Below are positions 18,478 to 27,524 of a stretch of DNA of 64,000 nucleotides, piece by piece. The DNA is from Sphingomonas sp. SUN019 (GTDB taxonomy: Bacteria; Pseudomonadota; Alphaproteobacteria; Sphingomonadales; Sphingomonadaceae). The first letter of the stretch is position 1. Every line of letters begins with the position of its first letter. The stretch covers positions 3,563,501-3,627,500 of the forward strand of contig NZ_CP096971.1 of assembly GCF_024758705.1 (NCBI RefSeq). The letters are read 5' to 3'. The notes under the pieces are model-generated. The model searched no databases. It was not told the origin of the DNA and was given only the letters and a program-made list of their open reading frames with translations. The translations under genes and the position numbers were made by a program.

Positions 18478-20419
18478 TGGAGCCGCCCTGGCCGGTCAGC
18501 TGCGCCTTCACGCTGGCGACCGCATCCGGGTTGCGCGACACCTTCAACTCGGCCTTCACCGCTTCGCTGAACTGCTGGACGTATTCGCGGCCGATCACGC
18601 GGCCCAGATCGCCGCGCGTCGCATTGATGACGCCGGGGATCTTCGCCGCATCGCCGGGCGTGATCTGGTTCAGCTTGACCAGCAACCAACCCTGATTGTT
18701 CGGGGCCTCCAGCATCTTCGCGGTGCCGCCCGCCATGCTGAACAGCAAGGCCAGCGTCGGATCGACGCCCTGCGGGTTGGCCGACAGCTGCGCGCGCGAT
18801 GCCGCCAGCGGACGCACCGCCGGGGTCCGCAGCTTCGTTTCCGCCAGCGCGGTGGCGAGGGGCATGCCCTTGTTGACCTTGGTCAGCGCAGCGCGGGCGA
18901 CCGTCTGCGCGCCGCGTCGCGCGCGATCGACCGTAAAGTCGCGCGCCACGTCGTCGCGGACCTGCGCCAGCGGACGCGGCGCGGAACGGACGATCCGCTC
19001 CAGCGCGACGACCGCGAAACTGCCGTCGGGCGTCAATTGCACGATCGTCGGCGAATCGCCTTCTTCGGCAGCGAAGGCGGCGGCGAGCGGCTGGGTCAGG
19101 GCCGGATCGGGCCTGGCGGCGGGATCGTCAGGATTCTGCCCGGTGGCGAGCAACGCGGGCGTCGTCACCGGCGTCAGCTTCTGATCCTTCACCAGTTCGT
19201 TGAAATTGGCGTTGTCGCCGATCGCATCGTCCAAGGCATCGCGGATGCGGCCGAGCGATTCGGTTGTCTTCTGCGCCGCGACCTCGCCGGTCAGTTCGGC
19301 GCGCGCCTGATCCAGCGTCTTGCCGGGAACCTGCTCGATCTTGTCGATCTTCGCCACGACGAAGCCGATCGCGCCGCGCACCGGACCGACCACCGCGCCC
19401 TGCGCCGCGGAGAAAGCGGCGTCGGCAAGCGGCTGGCTCGCCTGACGGGTGTAGGCGGCCTTGTCTACGCTGCTGATCGTGCGCGCCTCCAGCCCCGCCG
19501 CGCGCGCGGCGTCGGCGATCGAGGTGCCGGACTTCACCTTTGCGGCGAGCGCATCGGCCGCTTTCTGATCCAGCACGGTGACCTGCGCGATCGTGCGGCG
19601 TTCGCTGGGGGCGAAGCGCGCGCGATTGGCGGCATAGGCCTGCGCGATCTCGGTCTCGGTCGGCGCGGCCTTCACCTGATCGGCGGTGACGCGAGCGTAG
19701 TGGATCACGCGGCGTTCGGGCACGGTGTAGCGCGCGATGTTGCGTGTGTACCAGGTCTGCAATTCCTGCGCGGTCGGCGTAACGCCTGCGCCCATCGCGG
19801 CGGTGAGGATAAACGCGACTTGGCCGGCGCGCTTTTCCAGCAGCAGCGAGGCGTAAGGGAGCGCCATGCCGGCCGGCACCTGGCTGGCCCCGACGGTCGG
19901 CGCGATCAGGAATTGCGCCATCGTTTCACGCGCGATGTCGTCCTGCACCTGCGCGTCGGTCAGCTTGCGCTGCGCCAGGATGCGTTCGTAGATCGCCTGA
20001 TCGAACTTGCCGGTCGGTCCCTGCAGCGCGGGGATCGCCTGTAGCTGGCTGCCGATCAGAGCGGGGCTGACCGCCATGCCCTGCGCTTCGCCGAAGCTTT
20101 GCAGCGCCAGGCCGTTGACGATCCGGTCGAGCACGCCCTCTACTGCACCCATCGACACGAACTGCGCGATGTCGAGCGTCGGCTGCTGTTGACGCGCGCC
20201 GTTCAGTTCGTCCTGCACGCGGCTGGTCAGCTCGGTGCTGGTTACCTTTTCCTTGCCGACCGTCGCGACCGCCGAGCCGGTCGCGCCGCCGCCGCTGCCG
20301 CTGCCGCGCAGTCCGGTGATGTCGCCCGCGGCGAACGCGAGCGCGATGACGCCCAGGATCGCGAAGGCGATCAGCCCGCCGAACTTCGACCCCACCATGC
20401 GACGAAAAAAACCGAGCAT
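18470..20419 (-). CDS. Periplasmic folding factor PpiD-like (SurA N-domain peptidylprolyl isomerase)
   Basis: 649 residues from the ATG at 20419 (MLGFFRRMVGSKFGG), which gives the usual short cytoplasmic tail before one membrane helix ending near FAAGDI. The large remaining part is periplasmic and has the SurA/PpiD N-terminal chaperone domain and a parvulin-like region (about 260-370). It probably assists folding of outer-membrane and secreted proteins. The last codons overlap the probable beginning of trpE. It is divergent from tpiA. Confidence 0.88.
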   Translation of the reverse strand: MLGFFRRMVGSKFGGLIAFAILGVIALAFAAGDITGLRGSGSGGGATGSAVATVGKEKVTSTELTSRVQDELNGARQQQPTLDIAQFVSMGAVEGVLDRIVNGLALQSFGEAQGMAVSPALIGSQLQAIPALQGPTGKFDQAIYERILAQRKLTDAQVQDDIARETMAQFLIAPTVGASQVPAGMALPYASLLLEKRAGQVAFILTAAMGAGVTPTAQELQTWYTRNIARYTVPERRVIHYARVTADQVKAAPTETEIAQAYAANRARFAPSERRTIAQVTVLDQKAADALAAKVKSGTSIADAARAAGLEARTISSVDKAAYTRQASQPLADAAFSAAQGAVVGPVRGAIGFVVAKIDKIEQVPGKTLDQARAELTGEVAAQKTTESLGRIRDALDDAIGDNANFNELVKDQKLTPVTTPALLATGQNPDDPAARPDPALTQPLAAAFAAEEGDSPTIVQLTPDGSFAVVALERIVRSAPRPLAQVRDDVARDFTVDRARRGAQTVARAALTKVNKGMPLATALAETKLRTPAVRPLAASRAQLSANPQGVDPTLALLFSMAGGTAKMLEAPNNQGWLLVKLNQITPGDAAKIPGVINATRGDLGRVIGREYVQQFSEAVKAELKVSRNPDAVASVKAQLTGQGGSNP

Positions 20420-20527
20420 CCGTACAGCTACCAATATCGTTGAATGGCGCTCGCTTTAGGGGGGACATGCGGTGGCATCAAGCGAACGTCCCCGCTATCG
20501 CCCCGGCAAACACATCCGGGAGGGATC

Positions 20528-21289
20528 ATGCGCAAACTAGTGGCGGGCAATTGGAAGATGAACGGGACGCTGGCGAGCCTGGCCGAGCTGGACGCGATCG
20601 GTGCGGCGATCACTGGAGCAGGGGGGGGCAGCGCGGTCGATGTCGCGGTCGCGGTTCCGGCGACGCTGATCGCCCCCGCCGCGGCGCGGGCGTCGTTCGG
20701 GATCGGGGCGGAGGACGTGCATTCCGCCGACAGCGGCGCGCATACCGGCTGCATCTCCGCGCCGATGGCGAAGGAGGCGGGGGCGGTGTTCTCGATCGTC
20801 GGCCATTCCGAGCGCCGCGCCGGGCAGGGGGAGACGGACGCCGAGGTGAAAGCCAAGGCCGAGGCGCTGTTGCGGCACCGGATGGACGCGATCCTGTGCG
20901 TCGGCGAAACGCTTGATCAGCGCGAGGCGGGCGATGCCGAGGCGGTGGTGACTGCGCAGGTTCGCGCGTCCTTGCCCGATGGCGCGGGCGGAGACTGGCT
21001 GGCGATCGCGTACGAGCCGATCTGGGCGATCGGCACGGGGCGGACCGCGACCGTCGACGACGTGGCGGCGATGCACGCCGCGATCCGGCGGACCTTGGTC
21101 GAATTGCTGGGCGAAGAGGGAGAAGGCGTGCGTATCCTCTATGGCGGATCGGTCACTGCGGACAACGCCGCGGCGTTGCTTCACGCACCTAACGTCGATG
21201 GCGCGCTGGTCGGCGGAGCGAGCCTGACCGCGGCGAAATTCGTGCCGATCATCGAAGCGGCGCTACCGCAAACGCGCGCCGCGGTGTAG
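20528..21289 (+). CDS. tpiA: Triosephosphate isomerase
   Basis: 253 residues from the ATG at 20528, which follows a GGGAGGG ribosome-binding site and starts with the conserved strand MRKLVAGNWKMNG (Asn8, Lys10). The catalytic His is in IVGHSERR and the catalytic Glu in AYEPIWAIGTG; the phosphate-binding GGSV loop is near the C-terminus. It interconverts dihydroxyacetone phosphate and glyceraldehyde 3-phosphate. A longer frame to 20444 lacks conserved sequence and is not used. Confidence 0.97.
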   Translation: MRKLVAGNWKMNGTLASLAELDAIGAAITGAGGGSAVDVAVAVPATLIAPAAARASFGIGAEDVHSADSGAHTGCISAPMAKEAGAVFSIVGHSERRAGQGETDAEVKAKAEALLRHRMDAILCVGETLDQREAGDAEAVVTAQVRASLPDGAGGDWLAIAYEPIWAIGTGRTATVDDVAAMHAAIRRTLVELLGEEGEGVRILYGGSVTADNAAALLHAPNVDGALVGGASLTAAKFVPIIEAALPQTRAAV

Positions 21290-21323
21290 ATTGCGCGGAT
21301 GCCGGGGGGTGAGGAGACGGACC

Positions 21324-21704
21324 ATGCGTTTGTCGTTGCTGGCGCTCGCCGTGTTGCTCGCATCCCCGGTCGTCGCGCAGACGCCGGAACAGCGCGTCGA
21401 CATCACGTTGAAGAGCTTCAAGTTCGAGCCGCCGGAAATCCGGCTGAAACACGGCGTGGCCTATGTGCTGCACTTCGTTAACGCGTCGGACGGCGGGCAT
21501 GACTTTGCCGCGAAGCAATTCTTCGCCGCCGCGCGCGTCGCCCCCGCGGATGCGGCATCGGTTCAGGGGGGCGCGGTGAAGCTGAAGGGCGGGGAGGCGC
21601 GCGACGTGCATCTGATTGCGCCTGCCGCTGGCCGGTATGATGTGCGCTGCACCCACTTCCTGCATTCGACCTTCGGCATGAAGGGCGCGGTGGTGGTCGA
21701 ATGA
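21324..21704 (+). CDS. Exported cupredoxin-like copper protein
   Basis: 126 residues from the ATG at 21324 after a GGTGAGGAG ribosome-binding site. A signal peptide (MRLSLLALAVLLASPVVA) leads to a single Greek-key domain of about 105 residues. Probable type I copper ligands are His59 (GGHDF), Cys109 and His111 or His114 (RCTHFLH), and Met119 (FGMKG). It is likely a small periplasmic electron carrier or copper-binding protein. It follows tpiA by 34 bases and is convergent with the aminopeptidase gene. Confidence 0.8.
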   Translation: MRLSLLALAVLLASPVVAQTPEQRVDITLKSFKFEPPEIRLKHGVAYVLHFVNASDGGHDFAAKQFFAAARVAPADAASVQGGAVKLKGGEARDVHLIAPAAGRYDVRCTHFLHSTFGMKGAVVVE

Positions 21705-21708
21705 CTCG

Positions 21709-23091
21709 TCAGCCGTAACGGGCCTTCAAAACCGCCCACGCCGCGCGCAGTCCCAGCGCGTCGCCGCCCTTGGGGCGTCCCGGCTTGGCGGACGGTCGCC
21801 ACGCGAATGTGTCGATATGCGCCCAGGGGATCGAGCTTGGGACGAATCGGCGAAGGAACAGCGCCGCGGTCACTGCGCCCGCAAAGCCGCTGTCCGGCGC
21901 GTTGACCAGATCGGCGACGTCTGACTTCAGCATGTCCTCATACCCGTCCCACAAAGGCATCCGCCACAACGGATCATGCACCGCCCCCGCCGCCGCGAGC
22001 AGTTCGTCGCCGAGTATATCGTCGTTCGCGAACAGCGGCGGCAGGTCCGGCCCCAGCGCCACCCGCGCCGCGCCGGTCAGCGTCGCGTAATCAAGGATCA
22101 GCGCCGGATCGCCCTCGACCGCTTTGGTCAGCGCGTCGCCCAGCACCAGCCGCCCCTCCGCGTCGGTATTGGTGTTCTCGACCGTCAGGCCCTTGCGTGT
22201 CTTCAACACGTCGCCGGGCCGAAAGGCATTGCCGGCAATCGCATTTTCGACCGCGGGGATCAGCAGGTGCAGGCGGACCTTCAGCTTCACCGCCATGACG
22301 AGGCCAGCCAGCGCCAGCGCATGCGCCGCGCCGCCCATGTCCTTCTTCATCGCGCGCATCCCCGAGCCAGGCTTGATGTTCAGCCCGCCGGAATCGAAGC
22401 ACACGCCCTTGCCGACCAGCGCGATTCGCGGATGTTTCGGGTCGCCCCATTCGAGCTCGATCAGCCGCGGCGCGCGGTCCTTGCTCGCCGCCATGCCGAC
22501 GGTATGGATCATCGGATAGCCGGTGGCGAGCGCATCGCCCTTCGTGATCGTGACCATGGCGTCATGGCGTTTCGCGAGGCGCTCCACCGCGTCGGCGAGT
22601 TCGGCCGGGCCGAGATCCGATGCGCCGGTATCGACGAGATCGCGGACCAGCGCGGTCGCCTCGGCCAGCCGCACCGTCTCCTCGATCCGCGCGGGTTCGC
22701 TGGTCAGCAACACGCGCGGGCCGCGATCGTCGGGCTTGCGGTATCGGTCGAACCGGTGCTGGGCGAGGCACCAGCCGAGCATCGCCGCACCCGGCTCGCC
22801 CTCGGCCAGCCGGTACGTCCCCTCGGGCAGGCCGTCGCCGAGTGAGGCGATCCGCCACGGCGAGGTCGTATCCTCGTTGCACAGCAGTAGCATCGCCCAA
22901 TCGTCCGCGCTGTCTCCGGGCAGCACTGCGCGGTTGCCGGGCTTGCCTTTCAACCCATGCGCGGCGACCGCTGTGCGCGTGCGTGGCGATTGCGCCGACA
23001 GCCATGTGTCCCACCCATCGGGATGGACGACGTGGATGGTGCGGGCGGGTTGGCCGCGGTCGGGCTGGAGCAGAGTGGCGAAGTCGGTCAT
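21709..23091 (-). CDS. M17 family leucyl aminopeptidase
   Basis: 460 residues. The C-terminal catalytic domain has the metal and active-site motifs VGKGVCFDSGGLNIKP and NTDAEGRLVL, typical of leucine aminopeptidases. The N-terminal domain is shorter and diverged. It should remove N-terminal residues from peptides in the cytoplasm. It is divergent from trxB; the two starts are 78 bases apart. Confidence 0.93.
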   Translation of the reverse strand: MTDFATLLQPDRGQPARTIHVVHPDGWDTWLSAQSPRTRTAVAAHGLKGKPGNRAVLPGDSADDWAMLLLCNEDTTSPWRIASLGDGLPEGTYRLAEGEPGAAMLGWCLAQHRFDRYRKPDDRGPRVLLTSEPARIEETVRLAEATALVRDLVDTGASDLGPAELADAVERLAKRHDAMVTITKGDALATGYPMIHTVGMAASKDRAPRLIELEWGDPKHPRIALVGKGVCFDSGGLNIKPGSGMRAMKKDMGGAAHALALAGLVMAVKLKVRLHLLIPAVENAIAGNAFRPGDVLKTRKGLTVENTNTDAEGRLVLGDALTKAVEGDPALILDYATLTGAARVALGPDLPPLFANDDILGDELLAAAGAVHDPLWRMPLWDGYEDMLKSDVADLVNAPDSGFAGAVTAALFLRRFVPSSIPWAHIDTFAWRPSAKPGRPKGGDALGLRAAWAVLKARYG

Positions 23092-23169
23092 GGGGCGACC
23101 AAAGCAGGACTATCGCCCCCATGCAACGCGCGGTTTCCAAGTCGTGCGTCGCTCCCTAAATGGCGAACC

Positions 23170-24138
23170 ATGACCACGCACACCACCAAGATGCTCATCC
23201 TCGGCTCCGGCCCCGCGGGGCTGTCCGCCGCCATCTATGGCGCGCGCGCCGGGATGGCCCCGATCGTCGTCCAGGGCATCCAGCCCGGCGGCCAGCTGAC
23301 CACCACCACCGACGTCGAAAACTACCCCGGCTTCCGCGAGGTGATCCAGGGTCCGTGGCTGATGCAGGAGATGCAGGCGCAGGCCGAGCATGTCGGCACG
23401 CGGATGATGTGGGACACGATCACCGAGGTGGACCTTTCGCAGCGCCCGTTCCGGCTGATCGGCGACGGCGGCGACGTGTATGAGGGCGAGGTGTTGGTGA
23501 TCGCCACCGGCGCGCAGGCGAAATGGCTGGGACTCGACAGCGAGGATGCCTTGAAGGGCAAGGGCGTGTCGGCCTGCGCGACGTGCGACGGCTTCTTTTA
23601 CCGTGGCAAGAACGTCGCGGTGATCGGCGGCGGCAACACCGCGGTGGAGGAGGCGTTGTACCTGACCAATCACGCGCCGCACGTGACGCTGATCCACCGC
23701 CGCGATTCGCTGCGCGCCGAACGGATCCTGCAGGAACGGCTATTCGCGCACCCGAACGTCAGCGTGATCTGGAACAAGGAAGTGCGCGAATTCGTCGACG
23801 GCGGCGGGACCGCGGGGCTGGTGGCGCTCGACCTGAAGGACACGGTGACGGGCGAACATTCGCGGCTGGACGTGGAGGGCGGCTTCGTCGCGATCGGCCA
23901 TCATCCCGCAACCGAGCTGTTCCGCGGGCATCTGGAACTCGACTCGGACGGCTATATCGCGGTCGAACCGGGATCGACCCGCACCGACGTGCCCGGCGTG
24001 TTCGCGTGCGGCGACGTGATGGACAAGATTTACCGCCAAGCGGTGACCGCGGCGGGCACCGGCTGCATGGCGGCGCTGGATGCGGAGAAGTTCCTGGCGG
24101 CGGCGGACTTCGCGGAGCTTCAGGAGGCGGCGGAGTAG
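23170..24138 (+). CDS. trxB: Thioredoxin reductase (NADPH)
   Basis: 322 residues from the ATG at 23170 (MTTHTTKMLILGSG). The FAD-binding GSGPAG is at 12-17, the redox pair is Cys136-Ala-Thr-Cys139, the NADPH motif is GGGNTAVEEA, and the C-terminal FAD motif is ACGDVMD. It reduces thioredoxin with NADPH. An inverted repeat follows 6 bases after the stop and separates it from the convergent exosortase-associated gene. Confidence 0.97.
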   Translation: MTTHTTKMLILGSGPAGLSAAIYGARAGMAPIVVQGIQPGGQLTTTTDVENYPGFREVIQGPWLMQEMQAQAEHVGTRMMWDTITEVDLSQRPFRLIGDGGDVYEGEVLVIATGAQAKWLGLDSEDALKGKGVSACATCDGFFYRGKNVAVIGGGNTAVEEALYLTNHAPHVTLIHRRDSLRAERILQERLFAHPNVSVIWNKEVREFVDGGGTAGLVALDLKDTVTGEHSRLDVEGGFVAIGHHPATELFRGHLELDSDGYIAVEPGSTRTDVPGVFACGDVMDKIYRQAVTAAGTGCMAALDAEKFLAAADFAELQEAAE

Positions 24139-24144
24139 GTTAAT

Positions 24145-24249
24145 CCTCCCCGGCGAAGGCCGGGGCCCAGTTTCACCGAAGATCATTGGCGCGCGATACG
24201 CGTCGCAACGACATTCGAAGCGACTGGGCCCCGGCCTTCGCCGGGGAGG
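24145..24249. repeat. Inverted repeat element, CCCCGGC type (copy 2), between convergent genes
   Basis: Arms at 24145-24171 and 24223-24249 are perfect complements (CCTCCCCGGCGAAGGC... with its mirror). The loop of about 51 bases differs from copy 1 at 16855. The position between the trxB stop and the stop of the opposing hydrolase gene suits a bidirectional terminator. Confidence 0.85.
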
Positions 24250-24254
24250 TGGAT

Positions 24255-25034
24255 TTAGCGGGAAAGCGCGTCGAGTATCGCCGCTTCCAGCGACGCGGCA
24301 TCGCCGGAACGGGCGAAGCTGTGGGAGGCGGTATCAATCGTGATCGTCCGCGGCGCGATGTTGGCGCGACGCGCGGCATCGACGTATGCGAGCGCGGTCG
24401 CGTCATCCTTGGCTAGCACGACCGTCGCATCATCACTCCAGCCCGCGATCGCCCGCGCAGCTCGCTCAGACAGGCTTTGATCTTCATTCGCTTTTGTCGA
24501 TATCCGTCGTAATCCACTGATTAATTTGACCATCGACACATCCCCCCGCGCCAGTCGCCACCATTCGCGCGGATCGCGCAACTTCGCCGCATAGCGCGCG
24601 CGGATCGCGGCAGGGGGCGGGAGGGCGTCGGTCGTCTCGACCACCCAGGGATTGGCGAGGATCCCCGCGTCGATCCCCGCCGCACGCCCGAATAGCGCCA
24701 GCGTCGTCGCGCCATCGCAATTGCCGAAGCCGACAATGCGGGTGACCTTCGGCGCGTTGGCGCGGAACGTGTCGACCGCGGCGATCAGATCGTCGCGCGC
24801 ATCTTCATAGCCGGTATTAGGTCCGGTCGAATCCCCCACGCCGCGGCGGTCGTATCGGAAGACGGGCGTGCCCTCCGACGCCAGTCGAGCAGCCATCAGC
24901 GCCATCCCGCGATGCGCTCCGGCGCGGATTTCATTGCCGCCCGATATGATCAGCAGACCCGTCACGCCCGCAGCCTCGTCGAGTGTGCCGACCAGCGTTT
25001 CGTCCGCGCAATCGAATGCGATCAATCGGCGCAT
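24255..25034 (-). CDS. Exosortase A system-associated hydrolase 1
   Basis: 259 residues from the ATG at 25034 (MRRLIAFDCADETLVG); a longer frame adds an Arg-rich, unconserved leader. It has an alpha/beta hydrolase fold with an early GGNEIRAGAHRG loop and an elbow GFGNCDGATT, where Cys replaces the usual Ser nucleophile. The gene is the last of the minus-strand arm of the XrtA locus and overlaps the preceding hydrolase by 13 bases. A patch near 24475-24540 is clearly less GC-rich than the neighbours. Its substrate is unknown. Confidence 0.82.
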   Translation of the reverse strand: MRRLIAFDCADETLVGTLDEAAGVTGLLIISGGNEIRAGAHRGMALMAARLASEGTPVFRYDRRGVGDSTGPNTGYEDARDDLIAAVDTFRANAPKVTRIVGFGNCDGATTLALFGRAAGIDAGILANPWVVETTDALPPPAAIRARYAAKLRDPREWWRLARGDVSMVKLISGLRRISTKANEDQSLSERAARAIAGWSDDATVVLAKDDATALAYVDAARRANIAPRTITIDTASHSFARSGDAASLEAAILDALSR

Positions 25035-25678
25035 GAGGCGATCCAGCGCACGATGTCGTCTGCGATCGCCGCCTGCAACGCGGCGTCCGTTCCGGGTTCG
25101 CTCGCGCGCCACAAGGGTGAGCCGGGGATATGCGCATCGGCGGGGCGGGGATCACTCGCGAGCCGAACGGTGCGGGTTCCAGACGCGTTCGAACTCGCAT
25201 TCTGCACTTCGGAAATCATACTGTCAGATATCAGGTTCCCGGCGTAATCGTCTGAACCACCTAGATCGCGAACCCGCATCAACTCGCGAACTAAAGCGTT
25301 TCCATCGGTCGGGGCCAGATGCCATCTACCAGCAGCGACCGCGCCGACATCGACCAACACGCCTCCACGCCACGCGACGATGTGCAGCGGCTCAGGCAGC
25401 GTCGCAGCCGCCGCGGCGAAGGCCTCGCGCCAATCGGTGAGCGTCGCATCGCGCGTCTCGACCAGACTCTCGCCCGTCCCCGGCAGATCGGGCAGCGCGC
25501 CGCCGATCCCGTGCGCCGCCAGCCGCCGCAACACGTCGACCATCGCCGCCCGCGTCCGGTTCGCTTCCTCGAACAGCGGCAGCGCCGCGATCACCGTGGG
25601 GCCGGTGTCCGGGCCAAAGCGCAGCATCGCCTCGCGCCCGCCGCGCCACTGATAGTCCGCGATGCGGAACGCGGTCAG
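25022..25678 (-). CDS. Exosortase A system-associated hydrolase 2, probable CTG start
   Basis: 218 residues if it starts at the CTG at 25678; the first ATG is at 25627 (201 residues). Sequence between the two (LTAFRIADYQWRGGREA) reads like a real N-terminus, and the CTG overlaps the acyl carrier protein stop (CTGA), in the same way as the ATGA and GTGA overlaps elsewhere in this locus. It has an alpha/beta hydrolase-like fold, with ALPLFEEANRTRA at the oxyanion region. The elbow reads VAWRGG, with Arg instead of a nucleophilic Ser or Cys, so it may not be a hydrolase. Confidence 0.72.
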   Translation of the reverse strand: MTAFRIADYQWRGGREAMLRFGPDTGPTVIAALPLFEEANRTRAAMVDVLRRLAAHGIGGALPDLPGTGESLVETRDATLTDWREAFAAAAATLPEPLHIVAWRGGVLVDVGAVAAGRWHLAPTDGNALVRELMRVRDLGGSDDYAGNLISDSMISEVQNASSNASGTRTVRLASDPRPADAHIPGSPLWRASEPGTDAALQAAIADDIVRWIASCAD

Positions 25679-25947
25679 ACCAGCGCCTTGCCGACGGCGA
25701 AGGCCTTTAGCGCGCCGAACGTCTCCAGCATTTCGCCATCGACCTCGTCGTCCTCGATCACGATGCCGAGCCGGTCCTCGAGTTCGGTCAGCACGCCTGC
25801 GACCGCCATCGAATCGAGTTCGGGCAGCGCGCCGAACAGCGGCGTCTGATCGTGGAACGCCGCGACGCGGTCGGCCGACAGACCAAGCACGTCTCGCAAC
25901 ACCGCGCGCACCGTCGCCGAAACCTCGTTCGATCCTTCAGGAATCAC
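25675..25947 (-). CDS. Acyl carrier protein of the exosortase A locus
   Basis: 90 residues with a four-helix ACP pattern. The phosphopantetheine attachment site is Ser46 in LPELDSMAV. Acidic helix II and III residues (TELEDRLGIVIEDDEVDGE) are typical. It is the first gene of the minus arm and is divergent from the acyl-CoA ligase, which could load it. Its product would be an acyl group for a modification or anchoring step in the exopolysaccharide/sorting system; that step is inferred, not known. Confidence 0.9.
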   Translation of the reverse strand: MIPEGSNEVSATVRAVLRDVLGLSADRVAAFHDQTPLFGALPELDSMAVAGVLTELEDRLGIVIEDDEVDGEMLETFGALKAFAVGKALV

Positions 25948-26030
25948 ATTTGTCCCCTAGCGTCACCACTTGCGGGGCGCGTTAGGACGGGGGGATGAAT
26001 TCCGCAACGTCCTGCGGCTATGAGGGGGTA

Positions 26031-27524
26031 ATGGTGACCCTCGACCCCGTTCCGCGTCCGATCGACCATGTGCTGGCGGGTGACCCGCAAGCGCCTGCGC
26101 TGATCGAGCGTGGCGGCGTGCTGACCTATGCCGCGGTCGAGGATGCGGTGGCGCGGCTGGCGGGCTGGCTGGCGGATCACCGTTTGGCACCGGGATCACG
26201 CGTGGCGACGTGGTTGCCTAAGACGCGCGCGGCGTGCCTGATCCCGCTTGCCGCGCCGCGGGCGGGGCTGGTCCACGTGCCGATCAACCCGCTGCTGAAA
26301 CGCGCGCAGGTCGCGCATATCCTGGCCGACAGCGGCGCGGCGCTGCTGCTGACGCAGGAGGCGCGGGCGGCGACTCTGGAGACGGGGGATGCGGCGGAGG
26401 CGATCGTCGTCATCGAAGCGGGCGCAGGCGACGCGCTCCCGCGGTCCTCGGCTGATCCTGATTCGCTGGCGGCGATCCTTTATACCTCCGGCTCGACCGG
26501 ACGACCGAAGGGGGTGATGCTGAGCCACGCAAATATGTGGCTCGGTGCGAACAGCGTCGCTTATTACCTTGAGATAGAAACGGATGATTGCATTCTGGGC
26601 GTGCTGCCGCTCAGCTTCGACTACGGTCAGAACCAGTTGTTCTCGACGTGGGCGGCAGGGGCGGCGGTTGCGCCGCTCGATTATCTGACCGCGCGCGACG
26701 TGGTGAAGGCGGTTGAGCGCGTTGAGGCTACGACGCTGGCAGGCTTACCGCCGTTGTGGACGCAGTTGCTGGAGTCCGATTGGCCCGTCGAGACTGTGGC
26801 GCGGCTGCGGCGGCTGACCAATTCGGGTGGAGCGTTGACGGTGCGGATGGTGCGCGATCTTCGGGCGAAATTCCCGAATGCCGATCTTTATCCGATGTAC
26901 GGGCTGACCGAGGCGTTCCGGTCGACGTATCTGCCGCCAGCGCTGGTCGATGCGCACCCCGAATCGATCGGCCGCGCCATCCCCCACGCCGAGGTGCTGG
27001 TCGTTCGCCTCGACGGGACGCAGGCAGCGGCGGGCGAGGCGGGCGAACTGGTCCACGCCGGGCCGCTGGTCGCGCAGGGCTATTGGCGCGACGAGGAGCG
27101 GACCGCGCAGCGCTTCCGCCCCGCGCCCGACTTTTCCCGCTATGGCGGCACGGCGGTGTGGTCCGGCGATACGGTGATCGCGAATGCCGAAGGCCTGCTG
27201 CGCTTCGTCGGGCGAGACGACGAGATGATCAAGAGCGCGGGCAACCGCATCAGCCCGGCCGAAGTCGAGGAGGTCGTGACCGCGGGCGGCGAAGCGACGG
27301 AGGCGGTTGCGATCGGCGTTCCCGACGCGCGGCTGGGGCAGGCGATCGTCGTCGTGGCGCGGGGCGATGCTTCGGGAGAGGTTCGCCTGCGTGAACGATT
27401 GAAGCGCGACCTCCCCAATTTCATGCAACCGGCGCGGATCGACTGGCGCGCCGATCTGCCGCGTAATGCGAACGGCAAGCTGGACCGCGCTGCGCTGACA
27501 CGAGAAATCCGGGGGAATGCGTGA
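26031..27524 (+). CDS. Acyl-CoA ligase (AMP-forming), exosortase A system-associated
   Basis: 497 residues from the ATG at 26031, chosen because of the GAGGGGG sequence 3-9 bases upstream; an ATG at 25995 would add 12 residues. The ANL-family motifs are present: P-loop YTSGSTGRPKGV, adenine-binding YGLTE and the C-terminal PRNANGKLDR with the catalytic Lys. It should activate a carboxylate as an adenylate and load CoA or the nearby acyl carrier protein. First gene of the plus arm; its stop overlaps the decarboxylase start by 4 bases. Confidence 0.92.
   Translation: MVTLDPVPRPIDHVLAGDPQAPALIERGGVLTYAAVEDAVARLAGWLADHRLAPGSRVATWLPKTRAACLIPLAAPRAGLVHVPINPLLKRAQVAHILADSGAALLLTQEARAATLETGDAAEAIVVIEAGAGDALPRSSADPDSLAAILYTSGSTGRPKGVMLSHANMWLGANSVAYYLEIETDDCILGVLPLSFDYGQNQLFSTWAAGAAVAPLDYLTARDVVKAVERVEATTLAGLPPLWTQLLESDWPVETVARLRRLTNSGGALTVRMVRDLRAKFPNADLYPMYGLTEAFRSTYLPPALVDAHPESIGRAIPHAEVLVVRLDGTQAAAGEAGELVHAGPLVAQGYWRDEERTAQRFRPAPDFSRYGGTAVWSGDTVIANAEGLLRFVGRDDEMIKSAGNRISPAEVEEVVTAGGEATEAVAIGVPDARLGQAIVVVARGDASGEVRLRERLKRDLPNFMQPARIDWRADLPRNANGKLDRAALTREIRGNA

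Noticed and set aside
18143..20044. 633-codon plus-strand frame opposite trpE and ppiD
   Set aside because: Crosses the boundary of two real genes and has no domain similarity visible.
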